The position numbers and the translations under genes were made by a program. 39,674 nt of DNA from Conidiobolus incongruus B7586 (lineage: Eukaryota; Entomophthoromycota; Entomophthoromycetes; Entomophthorales; Conidiobolaceae). Every line of letters starts with the position of its first letter. Within the stretch, counting starts at the first letter, position 1. Shown here in pieces: positions 1-10,904 of this stretch. The stretch is taken from contig JNEM01007129.1 in the NCBI GenBank assembly GCA_000697335.1, forward strand, positions 1-39,674. The letters are read 5' to 3'. The notes below the pieces were generated by a model that saw nothing but the letters and a program-made list of their open reading frames with translations, was not told the origin of the DNA and did not search any database.

Positions 1-36
<36 letters not shown>
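1..36. repeat. (TA)n microsatellite
   Basis: An uninterrupted run of alternating T and A opens the window and may continue beyond its left edge. Shorter TA runs recur near 8956-8971, 23835-23847 and 29949-29965. This is simple slippage-prone sequence; no function is inferred. Confidence 0.9.
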
Positions 37-38
<2 letters not shown>

Positions 39-2343
39 AAAATATACTTTCTATAATTAATAATATGTTTGAAAAATCAGAAATTAAAAAATTTCTTTTT
101 TTTAATTTTATGGTAATAATATATGTAAGGATGGCAATATAGATTAATTATATTAAAGTTTATTCTATTTTGAACAAGAAATTTAACTGATATAAGATTC
201 AAATTAGATATATTTCTTTAATAATAGAAAACTGGGTATGCTATTAATATATATATCCATCGATCAGGGTATTGTGTAATAGCATCTATTCTCAACTTCT
301 ATATAATTCATTCAACTATTTTCCAGCAATATTAAAACAAAACATTGGAAAATAAATATGAATCATAAATTAAAATAGTTAATTATTAATTTTATATTGT
401 GTTAACTTTATTAAAATAATTATATTTTATATTCATAAAGCTAACAATTTTAAAAAATTTAATTATGAGAATTATATTGTTAATTAATATGATAAGAATT
501 TTATTATTAAATTTTACAACTAAACTGAAACAGAATTAATAGTAGTTTACTATATAATATATTTATGCTCAAATAAATTTCATCTGAGAAATTTATGACG
601 ATTAATTAATTTTAAGTTATTAAAAGAAAAAGCAAATATACTCAGAGTTTTAGTTGAAATATGGCACTTATAATACCAATTATAAGCACTTCATACAATC
701 ACAATATCATATTTTAAAATGAATATTAAATAAGATTTAATAAAACTATTATTCAAGCATTAAGCATATATTAATATATAGCTTTATTTGACATTATATT
801 GTACTATTATGATTTCAATTTTGAGTATATTTTTTCCTGTTTGCAAATGTAATTCAAACCTAAAAATATTAATATTAAAGTTAATTTTCTAAGAATGATC
901 TAGAATACAGGTTGATTTTATAAGTTGAGTTTATATTAATCATCAAAAATCATTCAGTATTTCCCAAAATTCTGTGTAATATATAAACGCATCATTTTTG
1001 AGTTATATCCGATGAAATGCTATATCGTAATATTTTAACTATCTAATTTATTATATTGTATATCATTGTTCTTGATTTTATATTTGTTAAGAAAATCTTT
1101 CTTTTTACCAATAAAACATATTAGTGTTATTGCTGTTACTTTAGAATATTTAATATAATAAAGTCATATCTAACAACCATTACATTCAATATAAAATTAA
1201 GAATGATTTTTCAACTTTTTAAAGTTATTAAGTACAATATTTATGATTACATTTAAAAATTGAAATTAGAATAATATTAAGATAAAGGTATATAGTAAAG
1301 TGTATATCTAGCGATATTTAATGGTATGGTTTTAAAAGCACTCTTTGACCTCAATATATAATATAGTGATATGAGTGACTTTAAGTGGCGTTCAACCACT
1401 TTTATATTTTCACAGAATTAAAATTGACTTAATTTTAATAATTGCTGCTAATGCAGTTTTTGAGTAATTCGGCACTTTCCGGATGTTTAGTGGTTTATAT
1501 TTTTGATAATTAATTCGTAATATTAAATTAGTTATCATGTAAAAAATTATTAATTATTTATATACATTATCCATTTTATGAATATTGATCAGTTATAATA
1601 TAAATTATCATTGTATTTCAACATATTGATAAGTTTGAATAAATATCACAAAATGCCATTGATCAAAAATTCAAAATTTTAGCATAATTTTATATGTATA
1701 AGAATATAAACTGTTGCGTGATCATGGTATTATAAGGCTAAAAACCCAAAAAATACTCATTTAACATCAAAATCAATCAGAAAAACATATTCTTGCGAAC
1801 AATTATTAAATGAATTATACCTTTAATAGAAGGATCATTCAACTTAGATATTTTTTACTTTTTTAATTAATGTCCTAATCAATCCATCCTTTCTTCAAAA
1901 CAAATTTCACTTGATACTGATTGGCTAACTGATCCTTCTCAGATATTCTACAGATGACATCACTCACAACATTGAAGACAACATTGGCAAGAATAAATTT
2001 CTTGTATATAATAATGTATCTATTCGTATACTCTAAATTTCGATATAGTATGATTTTTAAAGATATTCTAAATGAACATACAATTTTAGAGGGATATTAT
2101 ATAATGTTTTATTTATAATACAGTCAAAATTTTAAAAATTTAATTCAATGAATTACAAGTAATACAGGCAAATATTTTTTACTGATCAATAGATACACTA
2201 GCATCAGATTTCATCTATAGTAGATGTAATAATACATGTTCTATCTTCACATCACAGACAATATAAAATAAATAATATATAATCCTCAACTTTTGATTGG
2301 AAAAAAATCAAGTCCTCATCTGTTGATCACGTGAGTAATTAAG
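37..2343. other. AT-rich intergenic region upstream of the aldolase gene
   Basis: About 2.3 kb of very AT-rich sequence with stops in all frames. The only stretch that looks coding is the possible exon on the minus strand at 1875-2099, listed separately. I see no RNA gene or mobile element here. Confidence 0.6.
1875..2099 (-). other. possible orphan exon, unidentified
   Basis: The minus strand is open for about 74 codons, ending at a TAG at 1875-1877. The last 40 or so codons are richer in G and C than the surroundings and use varied residues, including VVSDVICRISEKDQ and QVKFVLKKGWID. An acceptor-like TTTAG lies inside the 5' part of the open stretch. I could not join it to an upstream exon with confidence, although a short ATG-containing stretch with a GTAAAA donor lies near 2180-2215. 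I do not recognise the product. It could be the last exon of a small gene, a relic, or chance. Confidence 0.25.
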
Positions 2344-2351
2344 TATTTAAA
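2344..2351 (+). promoter_or_regulatory. TATA-like box of the aldolase gene
   Basis: TATTTAAA lies about 60 bases upstream of the aldolase ATG, a plausible distance for a TATA element with a short leader. In such AT-rich DNA a chance match is quite possible. The link to this gene rests only on position and on the gene's apparent high expression. Confidence 0.35.
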
Positions 2352-2412
2352 TGTAAATTGAAGAATGAGCATTCAGTAACTTTCTTTGTTAACTAATTAA
2401 AAATCTATCACA

Positions 2413-3547
2413 ATGTCTGCTGCCCCTGCTGATCGTCGTCAAGAATTAGCTCAAACTGCCAGAGCCATCGTTGCTAAGGGTAAGGGTATCTTAGCTGCTG
2501 ATGAATCAACTGGTACCATTGGTAAGCGTTTCTCTGCTATCTCCGTTGAAAACGTTGAATCCAACCGTCAAGCCTACCGTCAACTTTTATTCACTGCTGG
2601 TCAAGGTAAGTATCTATTTTTCTACCTATTTTTAACAGTCAAATTAATTTGTTTAATCAGAACTCAACCAATACCTTGGTGGTGTCATCTTATTCGAAGA
2701 AACTTTGAATCAATCTACTGATGATGGTAAGCGCTTCGCTGATGTCCTCGCTGAACAAGGTATTATTGTTGGTATCAAGGTTGACAAGGGTGTATACACT
2801 CTCCCTGGAACCAATGGTGAAACCACTACTCTTGGTTTAGATGGTCTCGCTGAACGTTGTGCCAAGTACTACGAACAAGGTGCTCGTTTCGCCAAGTGGC
2901 GCAGTGTCTTGAAGATTGGAGCTAACGAACCCAGTCAACTTGCCATTGAAGAAAATGCCAATGTTTTAGCCCGTTATGCTGCCGTCTGCCAAGCCAACGG
3001 TTTGGTTCCCATTGTTGAACCTGAAATTTTGATGGACGGTGATCACGATTTAGAACGTGCCGTCGATGTTACCACCAGAGTCTTGGTCGAAGTTTATAAG
3101 AAGTTGAACCTTCACCGTGTCTACCTTGAAGGTACTTTACTCAAGCCCAACATGGTCTGCCCTGGTGTTGACTGCCCTAAGAAGTATACTCCTGAAGAAA
3201 TTGGTCTCGCTACCGTTACCGTCCTTCGTCGTGCCGTTCCCGCCGCTGTTCCCGGTATTACTTTCTTGTCTGGTGGTCAATCTGAAGAAGAAGCCACCCT
3301 TCACTTGAATGCTATGAACAAGGTTCCCGGTGAAAAGCCTTGGGCTCTCACTTTTTCTTACGGCCGTGCCCTTCAAGCTACCGTCCTCAAGGTCTGGGGT
3401 GGTAAGAAGGAAAACATTGCTGAAGCTCAAAAGGCTCTTTTAGTCCGTGCTAAGGCTAACTCTGAAGCTTGCCAAGGTATTTACCAAGGTGGTGCTAACA
3501 ATGGTGCCGCTAGCGAATCTTTATATGTCAAGAACTACTCTTACTAA
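2413..3547 (+). CDS. class I fructose-bisphosphate aldolase
   Basis: Glycolytic and gluconeogenic enzyme that interconverts fructose-1,6-bisphosphate with dihydroxyacetone phosphate and glyceraldehyde-3-phosphate in the cytosol. Two exons, 2413-2605 and 2661-3547, with a 55-nt GTAAGT...CAG intron, give 359 residues, close to the usual 363 or so. Visible family marks: ILAADESTG near the N terminus, the Schiff-base lysine in [10 protein letters not shown] (Lys226), the phosphate-binding [10 protein letters not shown], and the C-terminal tyrosine (NYSY) that the class I enzyme uses for catalysis. The coding sequence is much richer in G and C than its surroundings and favours a few codons (AAG, GGT, GCT, GTC), a sign of high expression. 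The first ATG of the open exon is used, with an A-rich leader. The class is the odd point: most ascomycetes and basidiomycetes carry the metal-dependent class II enzyme. Identification is secure. Confidence 0.97.
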
Positions 3548-3610
3548 TTTTCGCTTGTAAAATCAATTTGCTAATATTATTTTTATCATAACACTAAGGA
3601 AGTTGTTTCT

Positions 3611-3616
3611 AATAAA
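3611..3616 (+). terminator. putative poly(A) signal of the aldolase gene
   Basis: AATAAA 64 bases after the aldolase stop codon, within T-rich sequence. It is positioned as a polyadenylation signal, but such hexamers are frequent by chance at this base composition. Confidence 0.4.
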
Positions 3617-4778
3617 TCTAAATTCACTTTATCTTTTATTTATTAGATTTCTTATTATAAAACTTTACATATAATTTAAATATACCCATATTTCCATTAT
3701 CATATCACTAGCAAAATATGAGATTCAGAATATAGTAATAACATCAAGTACAATAATATTTTATTAATTAAAATATAATGTAGTATAAATAAAATACAAG
3801 TCACCTATATTTAATAATATATTAATTATTTTTAAAAATATGCTCTCAATCTTTACTTTTTGACAGATATTAAACATTTGATATATTAGACATAATATTA
3901 TGTATTCAAAAAATCAGTCATATCGGGTTTTATTTACGTCAAATTAATTATATTTTCTTAATAAGTTTGGTGAATACATTCTTGTTCAACTATGATTTAA
4001 GTTTAAATTTATCAAATAGATCATCTTTGATAAAAATAATTTCCTTAATTGGTTGATTGATATCATATGGATGTATACAAAATTATTCACATTATATCAA
4101 TCTTTTAGATAGTTCTTAACCTTGTGTAATAACAACTATACTGATAAAAGATCGCTTTAGATAGACTCCTTCATGTTTACTATTCATCTGATAGATACAA
4201 GTATGAGATAATTATCAATATTATCCACATTACTTTACTAGTGATAAATATTTTAAAGATAAGCATATTTCTCTTTGACAAATTTAGATATGATAATTAA
4301 CAACTTAATCAATACCATGATCTACTTTAATCTATCTAATTTTCATTAATTTCATAAAAATAAAATTTCTAAGAGTAAATTCAATCTGATTAATTAATAA
4401 AAACTTGATTGTTTGATAGATTATTTCGAAAATGAATAGGAGATTAAATGATTAATAAAGATGATTTTATTATTTTTATGATATATCTATCACTTTATCT
4501 TTACTATCATTTTTGATAATTCTCATATCTAAATCATAGAATTGATATTCCCCATCAAGATATCCTGAAAGCTGATATAATACCAAGATCAATACGCAAA
4601 TGTCAGAAAGCATATATTTTTTAAGAATGACTTACTCAATATACTTTGATTAATTGATTAATAATTGATTCTATATATATTATCTATTTCAATTTTTCTC
4701 ATTTGAATTTTAAATTGACGATATCATTTAAATAATCTATATATATACATTATTAAAATAATTTATTTAATAAGAATA
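3617..4778. other. AT-rich intergenic region between convergent genes
   Basis: Spacer between the 3' ends of the aldolase and PNKP genes, which converge. I see no open frame with coding character, RNA gene or repeat in it. Confidence 0.55.
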
Positions 4779-6305
4779 TTAATAGGTATATGAGTTCCAT
4801 AGCTGTTCATGAAGTTTACTTTGAAATTGGGGTATAAATGGAACTTGGATAATTTGATGAAATCCTTCACTTTCATTAGGTGCTTCGTATTTACCATGCT
4901 GCATCTTAATGACAAATTGGGGAACATGTGAATGGTTTGTATTGGGTAGAAGAGACCTCACATTGTTATTATGTTCACACAATTGGAGATCTAGATGCAT
5001 GACTACAGCATAAGTTTGGATTTTGTACTTTTTAGCTAACTGTAAATATGGTGCTCGATTAGATTTGGTTGTATTGGTATTATCAATAATCACACTATTT
5101 CCTTGTTCTAAATTCATTTCGCAAGCTTTCATACATTTAGCCTTTGTCTTTAGAGTATCTTGATTAATACATATATAGTTTTGAGATTCAAAATAGTTTT
5201 CAACTATACTAGATTTACCAGATCCTGGTAAGCCTACCAACATGACTAAATTAGGCTGATTGTCAAAGATAGGTTGTAATAGATCATTGATGCTGGATTG
5301 CTGAGCGAATTGATTTTGCTGGAAAGTGATTGGACAGAACCCACTGAGTGTATAAGGAATAGGATCGTGGTTTTGAAAAAACTCTTCAGGGACTTGAAAT
5401 TTGATACCTATATTCAAAGCAAACTTCCTATCAGTGTCAGCATGATCTGCTTTCATTCCTGGCGCCCAGTTTGCCTGTCTTCCTGATGCATCACCAATAT
5501 AAAATGAACTATCTCGATCTAGCATCATTTAGGACATGAGTTGATAAATGGTTATGTTTGAAATTACCTATGTTAGGAATTAAATCATTTAAATGGTCCC
5601 ACATCCCAGTTCTTGGTTTACGATAAATATCTTTTCTGGTAGATGCTAAAAATATAAATGGGATTCTCAACTATGAATATAAATTAGAATATGATTATAT
5701 TAAATGATTAAACGATATATACTTCTTTTGCCATAAGTGAAATTTTCTGTTTGATTTGCCTAGTTCTAGTTTCACTTTTAGGATGCTCTGGATCCAATCC
5801 ACCTTGGTTAGAGATTATAACAATAGAATATCTAATATTTAAGTTTTAAATCATAACACTATATTTACTATAACATCAATGATATTACTCTTTTTCCAAG
5901 TAATACTCATTAAGTGATTTGACTACATTAGGATATAACCATACCCAATCGAATTCGTCTTTAGGATGCACATTTTTACCTTTAACTTTAATCAAAGTAC
6001 CATCCTACATTAATTAATCAATATTCATGTAAATTTATTTCAACAAAAATTCATACCATATCAAAAGCTGCTATTTTATTAAATTTTGGAATCTCCTTAT
6101 TAATACCAACTAACAAAGAATTATTATCTTTAAACTCCCATTTCAAACCATTGGTATTCTTGCTTTTATCTTGAAGTTGAGGTGCAAAAAAAGAGCGAAC
6201 TAGTTAAAATTAGTCAAATGAGCAATATAAATAATAAAATTAATATTTACTATCAGTTTTGAGCTTTTTGCTACTATTGTTTGGCGAGGTTATTTTATTT
6301 TTCAT
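4779..6305 (-). CDS. bifunctional polynucleotide kinase 3'-phosphatase (PNKP)
   Basis: Prepares broken DNA ends for ligation by removing 3'-phosphates and phosphorylating 5'-hydroxyls. Six exons: 6251-6305, 6057-6199, 5889-6004, 5723-5831, 5568-5670 and 4779-5518. The introns are 49-57 nt, all GT-AG, and give 421 residues. The N-terminal half is a HAD phosphatase: FDMDGTLIK (nucleophile Asp65, acid/base Asp67; the codons are split by an intron after Met66), then VIISNQGG, and SFYIGDASGR as the acidic motif. The C-terminal half is a P-loop kinase with Walker A GLPGSGKS (about 271-278) and IIDNTN. There is no FHA domain, as in fungal homologues; length and order match S. pombe Pnk1. A degenerate PCNA-binding-like motif (KTDIRSFF) sits near residue 20. 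The gene follows ClpX on the same strand, about 560 bp away. Identification is secure. Confidence 0.95.
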
Positions 6306-6862
6306 TATTTATTTAATTAAATAATATTCATTCATAGGTGAATCATGCTTTATTTAATAGAATATTAATCAAAATTCGACTTATGGTTTTTTCATGATGT
6401 ATTAAATAATCATAAAACTGAAAATCAATTTATAAAATTGAGTTTTTAGAGATTATTAATATATTAATAATTCGACTGACAAGTATAGATAGTAATATGT
6501 AAAAATATTATGTGGCTTAAATATGAAATATTACTCACAGCTAACTATTCTATAATCAAGCTATTATTTGATTTGTAATAAGTAAATTAAATTTTCAAGT
6601 ATTAACATTACGAAATTCAATACAAATTTTGATCATAAATTGTAAATATAATCATTATTTTTATACAATTCAAAATAGCATTACATAAATATATATAAAG
6701 CAAAAGTAGCCTAGTTTGAATATATCAAAGAATCAACAATTTACAAAAATTTATATTGAATAATGAATATATATGAACAAAAAATATTTAATCATGTTAA
6801 AATAATACAGTACTATTATGAAACAATATTAGCTACAATGATCCAAAGAAGCTAGATCAAAA
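6306..6862. other. AT-rich spacer between the PNKP and ClpX genes
   Basis: This spacer holds the promoter side of the PNKP gene and the 3' end of the ClpX gene. I see no coding stretch or defined signal in it. Confidence 0.55.
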
Positions 6863-8911
6863 TTAAACTGACATGGCTCTTTGGGTAGATTCTTCAGCTC
6901 TTGAAGATGATGACTCAAAGTTCAAGTCGTCTTGAGAGCAGAGTTGGATAGCTTCTACTTCTTGATCCTGAGTAAAATAGTGCGATTTTAAGCTACCATC
7001 TTCCTTACTCGTGGTAACAATGATATGTCGGATTGAGGATCCAGGAGCTTCATACATAGGTTCTAAGAGTAAATTTTCCATAATTCGACGAAGACCTCTG
7101 GCGCCTGTTTCGTTTTCTAAAGCTTCTTTAGCAATTGTATGCAATGCATTTTGGGAAAATCGGATGTCAATCTAAATTAAAAATCAGTTAAAGTATTAAC
7201 TCATTTTAAAAAATCAACTCACATCATTCAAAGCAAATAAAGCTTGATATTGCTTGATTAATGAATTACGTGGCTCTGTAAGAGCTCGAACTAGGGCTTC
7301 TTGAGTCAGTTGAGACACTGTAGCAATTATAGGTAATCTTCCAATGAATTCAGGTATAAGGCCAAACTTGACAAGATCAGTAGGTTCCACTAATTTGAGC
7401 TTTTCAGATGAAGTATCTTGTGATTTGGACGAATTTTTGGGTTTAATGGGTGCATCAAATCCAATGGAAGATTTAGAAATTCTATTGGTAATTAGTTTGT
7501 CTAAACCGATAAAAGCTCCGCTTAATATGAACAAAATATTAGAAGTATCAACAGTAAAAACATCCCCCTTAACCGAGCTGGAGCTAGATGCTGAGCCTTT
7601 ACGAATAGAAGAAGCTCCTCCTTTATCAGTAATTGTCACAGTGGTGCCTTCGAGCATTTTTAACAGTGCTTGTTGAACTCCTTCACCTGACACATCTTTT
7701 GAAACTGACAAAGTATCTGGTCTTCTTGCAATTTTGTCAATTTCATCAATGAAAACTATCCCTTGTTCAGCTCGAGTAACATCATAATCACAGTTTTGAA
7801 GCAGACGTTGTATAACTAATTCTACATCTTCCCCAACATAACCAGCTTGAGTAAATGTAGTAGCATCAGACATAGAGAATGGAACCTTTAGAGCCTTAGC
7901 CAAAGTTTTCACTAGCAAAGTTTTTCCTGAGCCTGTAGGACCAAGTAAAAGGACGTTGCTTTTCTCACAAATAGTGGTATTATGTGTTGATGGGCATTTT
8001 TCTTCTTCAAACTCTAAAGGATCTGATGGATTACCACTGGTATTGGGATTTATCCAGTTTCTTTTAAGGTGATGATATTGAAAAGTGCTAGGTGTAGTGA
8101 CTGGTAAAGCCACTGAAAATTAATAACATTAATATAAGTTTGAATTAAAGATACAAAAATAATATTATATTACCTCTTTGGTTAGCAATAATATTTCTTT
8201 CAGAGATAGACATTTCAGAGTGGTCATTAGAAGAGTTTGCCTTTTTATTTTGAGCTCGTCTTCTAAGATTTGCTCTAACTCTGCTATAATGATTAAAAAC
8301 AGCAACAGCTAAAATCTTTTTAGCTCTATCTTGACCGATAACATATTCATCCAAATATTTTACTAACTAGAATAATAATTAATTAAAAAACACTTCAAGT
8401 TTAAAGTAGATTCAATTTACCACTCTTGGATTATCCATGAAAAGACTGTAAGAGCTTTCATTAGTGGGATTTTCCTTAGCGTTATCAGTAATATGTTCAA
8501 ATCCAGAGCCAAAAGTCGAGTATGATGGAAGATCAGTTTTGTTAGTATAAATAGGTTGTGTTTCTCTCTTAGTAAAATTGTTTATAGGCGGAGAATCTAA
8601 ATTATACAAATCAAGTTTAGCGAAGAGCTGATAATAAATATTGAAAAGAAAAAGATATTGAAATTACCTGGAACTTTGCTAAAAAAGTTACTAGCTAAGC
8701 TCTTTTTGGAAATGGAAGCTGCAATTATAGGTTCTTTGAGAGGAGATTTTACATTATTTGTAGGAGTTTTGATAGAGTTAGAATTAGTGTCTTTATTTCC
8801 ATTACTATGATACCGAAGTTGAATATAAGGAGTAGTCAAAGGTCTTGCTTTTAGATTATTAACTAAATGAAAAGAGAAGTGCAATTTTCTATTGGAAGAA
8901 ACGAAAAACAT
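6863..8911 (-). CDS. mitochondrial ClpX-type AAA+ unfoldase (Mcx1-like)
   Basis: ATP-driven protein unfoldase of the mitochondrial matrix. Five exons, 8668-8911, 8421-8596, 8174-8366, 7223-8112 and 6863-7171, joined by introns of 51-71 nt, give 603 residues. The N terminus is rich in basic and hydroxyl residues and poor in acidic ones, as in a mitochondrial presequence. The AAA+ core shows [16 protein letters not shown], Walker A GPTGSGKT (about 262-269), pore loop GYVG (about 295-298), Walker B FIDEID (about 325-330), [11 protein letters not shown], and sensor-2 GARGLR. The four-cysteine zinc-binding domain of bacterial ClpX is absent, as expected for fungal Mcx1. A serine-rich insert lies near residues 373-388. 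The IGF tripeptide of the ClpP-docking loop is kept (about 421-423). Exon 2 starts at the TTTAG at 8597-8599; an upstream CAG would break the frame. Identification is secure; the ClpP partnership is inferred. Confidence 0.94.
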
Positions 8912-9965
8912 AATAATTGTATTATCAAATTTTAATGGATATAGATAAATAAATATATATATATATATATTTAATCAAGGTTATATAATATTTAATAAAA
9001 TTGAAAAAAAAATTAATAATTAATAAAAAAGAGAAATTATTTTTAAAATTATCAAGTATAGCAGTCCTTTTATATTTTTAATAAAATTTATATGATTCAA
9101 ATGTTAAAATATTTTTTTTGAATATTGAATAAATTATTAGAAAATAATATGTAATTTGATAAGTGATGAATTAATCCAATCATTGCTTAGGATTTATTGA
9201 TTTATCCAATAAAGTTTAAGAATTGTTTCTTTTCATATTGCATTATACCCTGAAATTTCAATCAATTAATGTTATATCAAATGATTAAATATACTTCATA
9301 TTTCTAAAAGTTTAAATAGTAAGATTGGAATGGAGTTAACACATATGGACATATTATCTTTCCATTAGTAAGCGGGGAAATGATAGTTATATATCAAGAG
9401 ATAAATATAATATAATAGGAATATGGCTGCTGCAAAAAATTATATTTGGGATCCAATATTCAAAATTACTATCAATATTAATATTAAATAAGCACTTTAT
9501 TACATTAAAATAACTATGCAAAATACAATTCTTTTCGAAGATTTTATTCGAAATAAATATATGATCAAAGTCAATCAAATCAATAAAAATTATAATTAAT
9601 AATACTTGTCAATATATCCACTATAATATAAAGATATATCTCATCATAATTCAAAATTGATAAAATAAGTCATTATTTGACAGCAATGCAATTATTGAAG
9701 AAAAAAGTGTTAAAAGCAACTTGAACAATTGGTATCAATAATAATAGAATTATAGATTAGTCAAAAATGGTTTATTGACTTTAAATATATATAAAATAAG
9801 AGGATAAAGTTTATGAGTTCGAAAATATTATTATTGTATTATGCTATTCAGCAATCAAACGGAACTTGAGTGAATACTGAAAAATCAAATGTATAGCAAA
9901 AACAAAAAAGAACAATACTAACTAAATAATGCAGGAAATTGAATAAAGATTGATATAGAATTAAT
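8912..9965. other. AT-rich intergenic region with one possible gene relic
   Basis: Low-complexity AT-rich spacer with a short TA run near 8956. The stretch at 9423-9600 on the plus strand looks like a decayed coding sequence and is listed separately. The open stretch on the minus strand at 9387-9578 overlaps it and is too AT-rich and hydrophobic to call a gene. Confidence 0.5.
9423..9600 (+). pseudogene. possible relic of a Sys1-like membrane protein gene (N-terminal part)
   Basis: From the ATG at 9423 the frame reads MAAAKNYIWDPIFK, is closed once by TAA at about 9489-9491, and then stays open for 36 more codons in the same frame (starting ALYYIK, later LFEDFIRN). Golgi Sys1 proteins begin with a similar short leader followed by WDP and, some 12 residues later, a YY pair, so the spacing is suggestive. 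The single stop fits CAA changed to TAA. The rest of a Sys1 protein is not found downstream. This is a weak, memory-based resemblance; chance cannot be ruled out. Confidence 0.22.
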
Positions 9966-10904
9966 TTAAAGAAGAGCTAACTCCAATGTCCAAATTCTTC
10001 TGGACCATAATCTAACTAAATTGAATTGATCTTGATTTTGTATCTTAATTTCTTCAATATCCCACCAACATTTTCTCTAAAAAACAGATTAGATACAATA
10101 GAATGTATGAGTACAATAAGAACTTACAGCAGGTTTTCTCCAAAATAGTAGCAGTTTTTGAGTGACACCACTTTGAATAGCCTTGGCATTTGCTTCAAGC
10201 TGAACGAGGGATATACTTACAAGAGTTGAGCGGTTGGGCTCAATACCTCGATAACCCCATTGGTCGTCTCTCTGGAATCCGGAAACGCAGAGCATATCGA
10301 TTAGCTGGCGCTCAGCTTGGTTATTTCCTCCGTGGATATTCCTTTCGAATGGATCAAATATATTCGAACAGCTTAATAAATATTCGCCACACTTAGTTTT
10401 GAGAAGAGGATGGTGTTTATCTGTTATTGGGAAATAGTCCAGCTCTTCTCTAAGAATTATAAAAGCTTTTTTGCCGTAAAAAGGACTATGAGGCCCTGAA
10501 GGAATACCAAATAGATGAGATAGGTCCAAGTCGTGCATTGGATCCGATTTATGTAAAAGTTTATAAAAATTCAGTATATATTCAAGTAAATCGGGGCTAA
10601 AATCTACATAAATAATATGATCGTCTGCTGTTCCTAATTCCATATTAGATAAGTCTGACCCTTGTTCACCCTCATTTTCGGAACTTGGAGGTTTACTAAG
10701 TAATACTCCGTTAGGGAACATGACAATGAGAATGCTCTCAGGCAAATTTACTAAGGTTTCTCTGTCCAAATCAATTTTAACACCTCTTAAATTCAAATGA
10801 AGAATGGGAGGAAGAAGAGAGGTGGCTTGATTAGAAGCTTGGGCATCATAATCTTGGGCTACCGAAGTAATGGGACTTTCGTTCATAGCCGATACCTCAG
10901 TCAT
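9966..10904 (-). CDS. Whi2-like BTB/POZ-domain protein
   Basis: Two exons, 10128-10904 and 9966-10076, with a 51-nt intron, give 295 residues. The N-terminal third carries a BTB/POZ fold of the fungal Whi2/YLR108C type: LHLNLRGVKIDLDRETLVNLPES, a short acidic insert, then IYVDFSPDLLEYILNFYKLL. The C-terminal part, with LREELDYFPI, AERQLIDMLCVSGFQRDDQWGYR, a WRKPARKCWW run across the splice and LWSRRIWTLELALL at the end, is characteristic of the same family. In yeast Whi2 activates the Psr1/Psr2 phosphatases in the general stress response and low-amino-acid TORC1 signalling; that role is known for the family and only inferred here. The short last exon, which lies 51 nt past an in-frame read-through, supplies the conserved tail and supports the splice. 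The gene has no obvious functional link to its neighbours. Confidence 0.85.

Noticed and set aside
3117-3430. Open frames on both strands inside the aldolase exon
   Set aside because: They are shadows produced by the strong codon bias of the aldolase gene.
9387-9578. Minus-strand 63-codon open frame
   Set aside because: Ile/Asn/Phe-rich with no family or splice context; the opposite strand gives a more protein-like reading.
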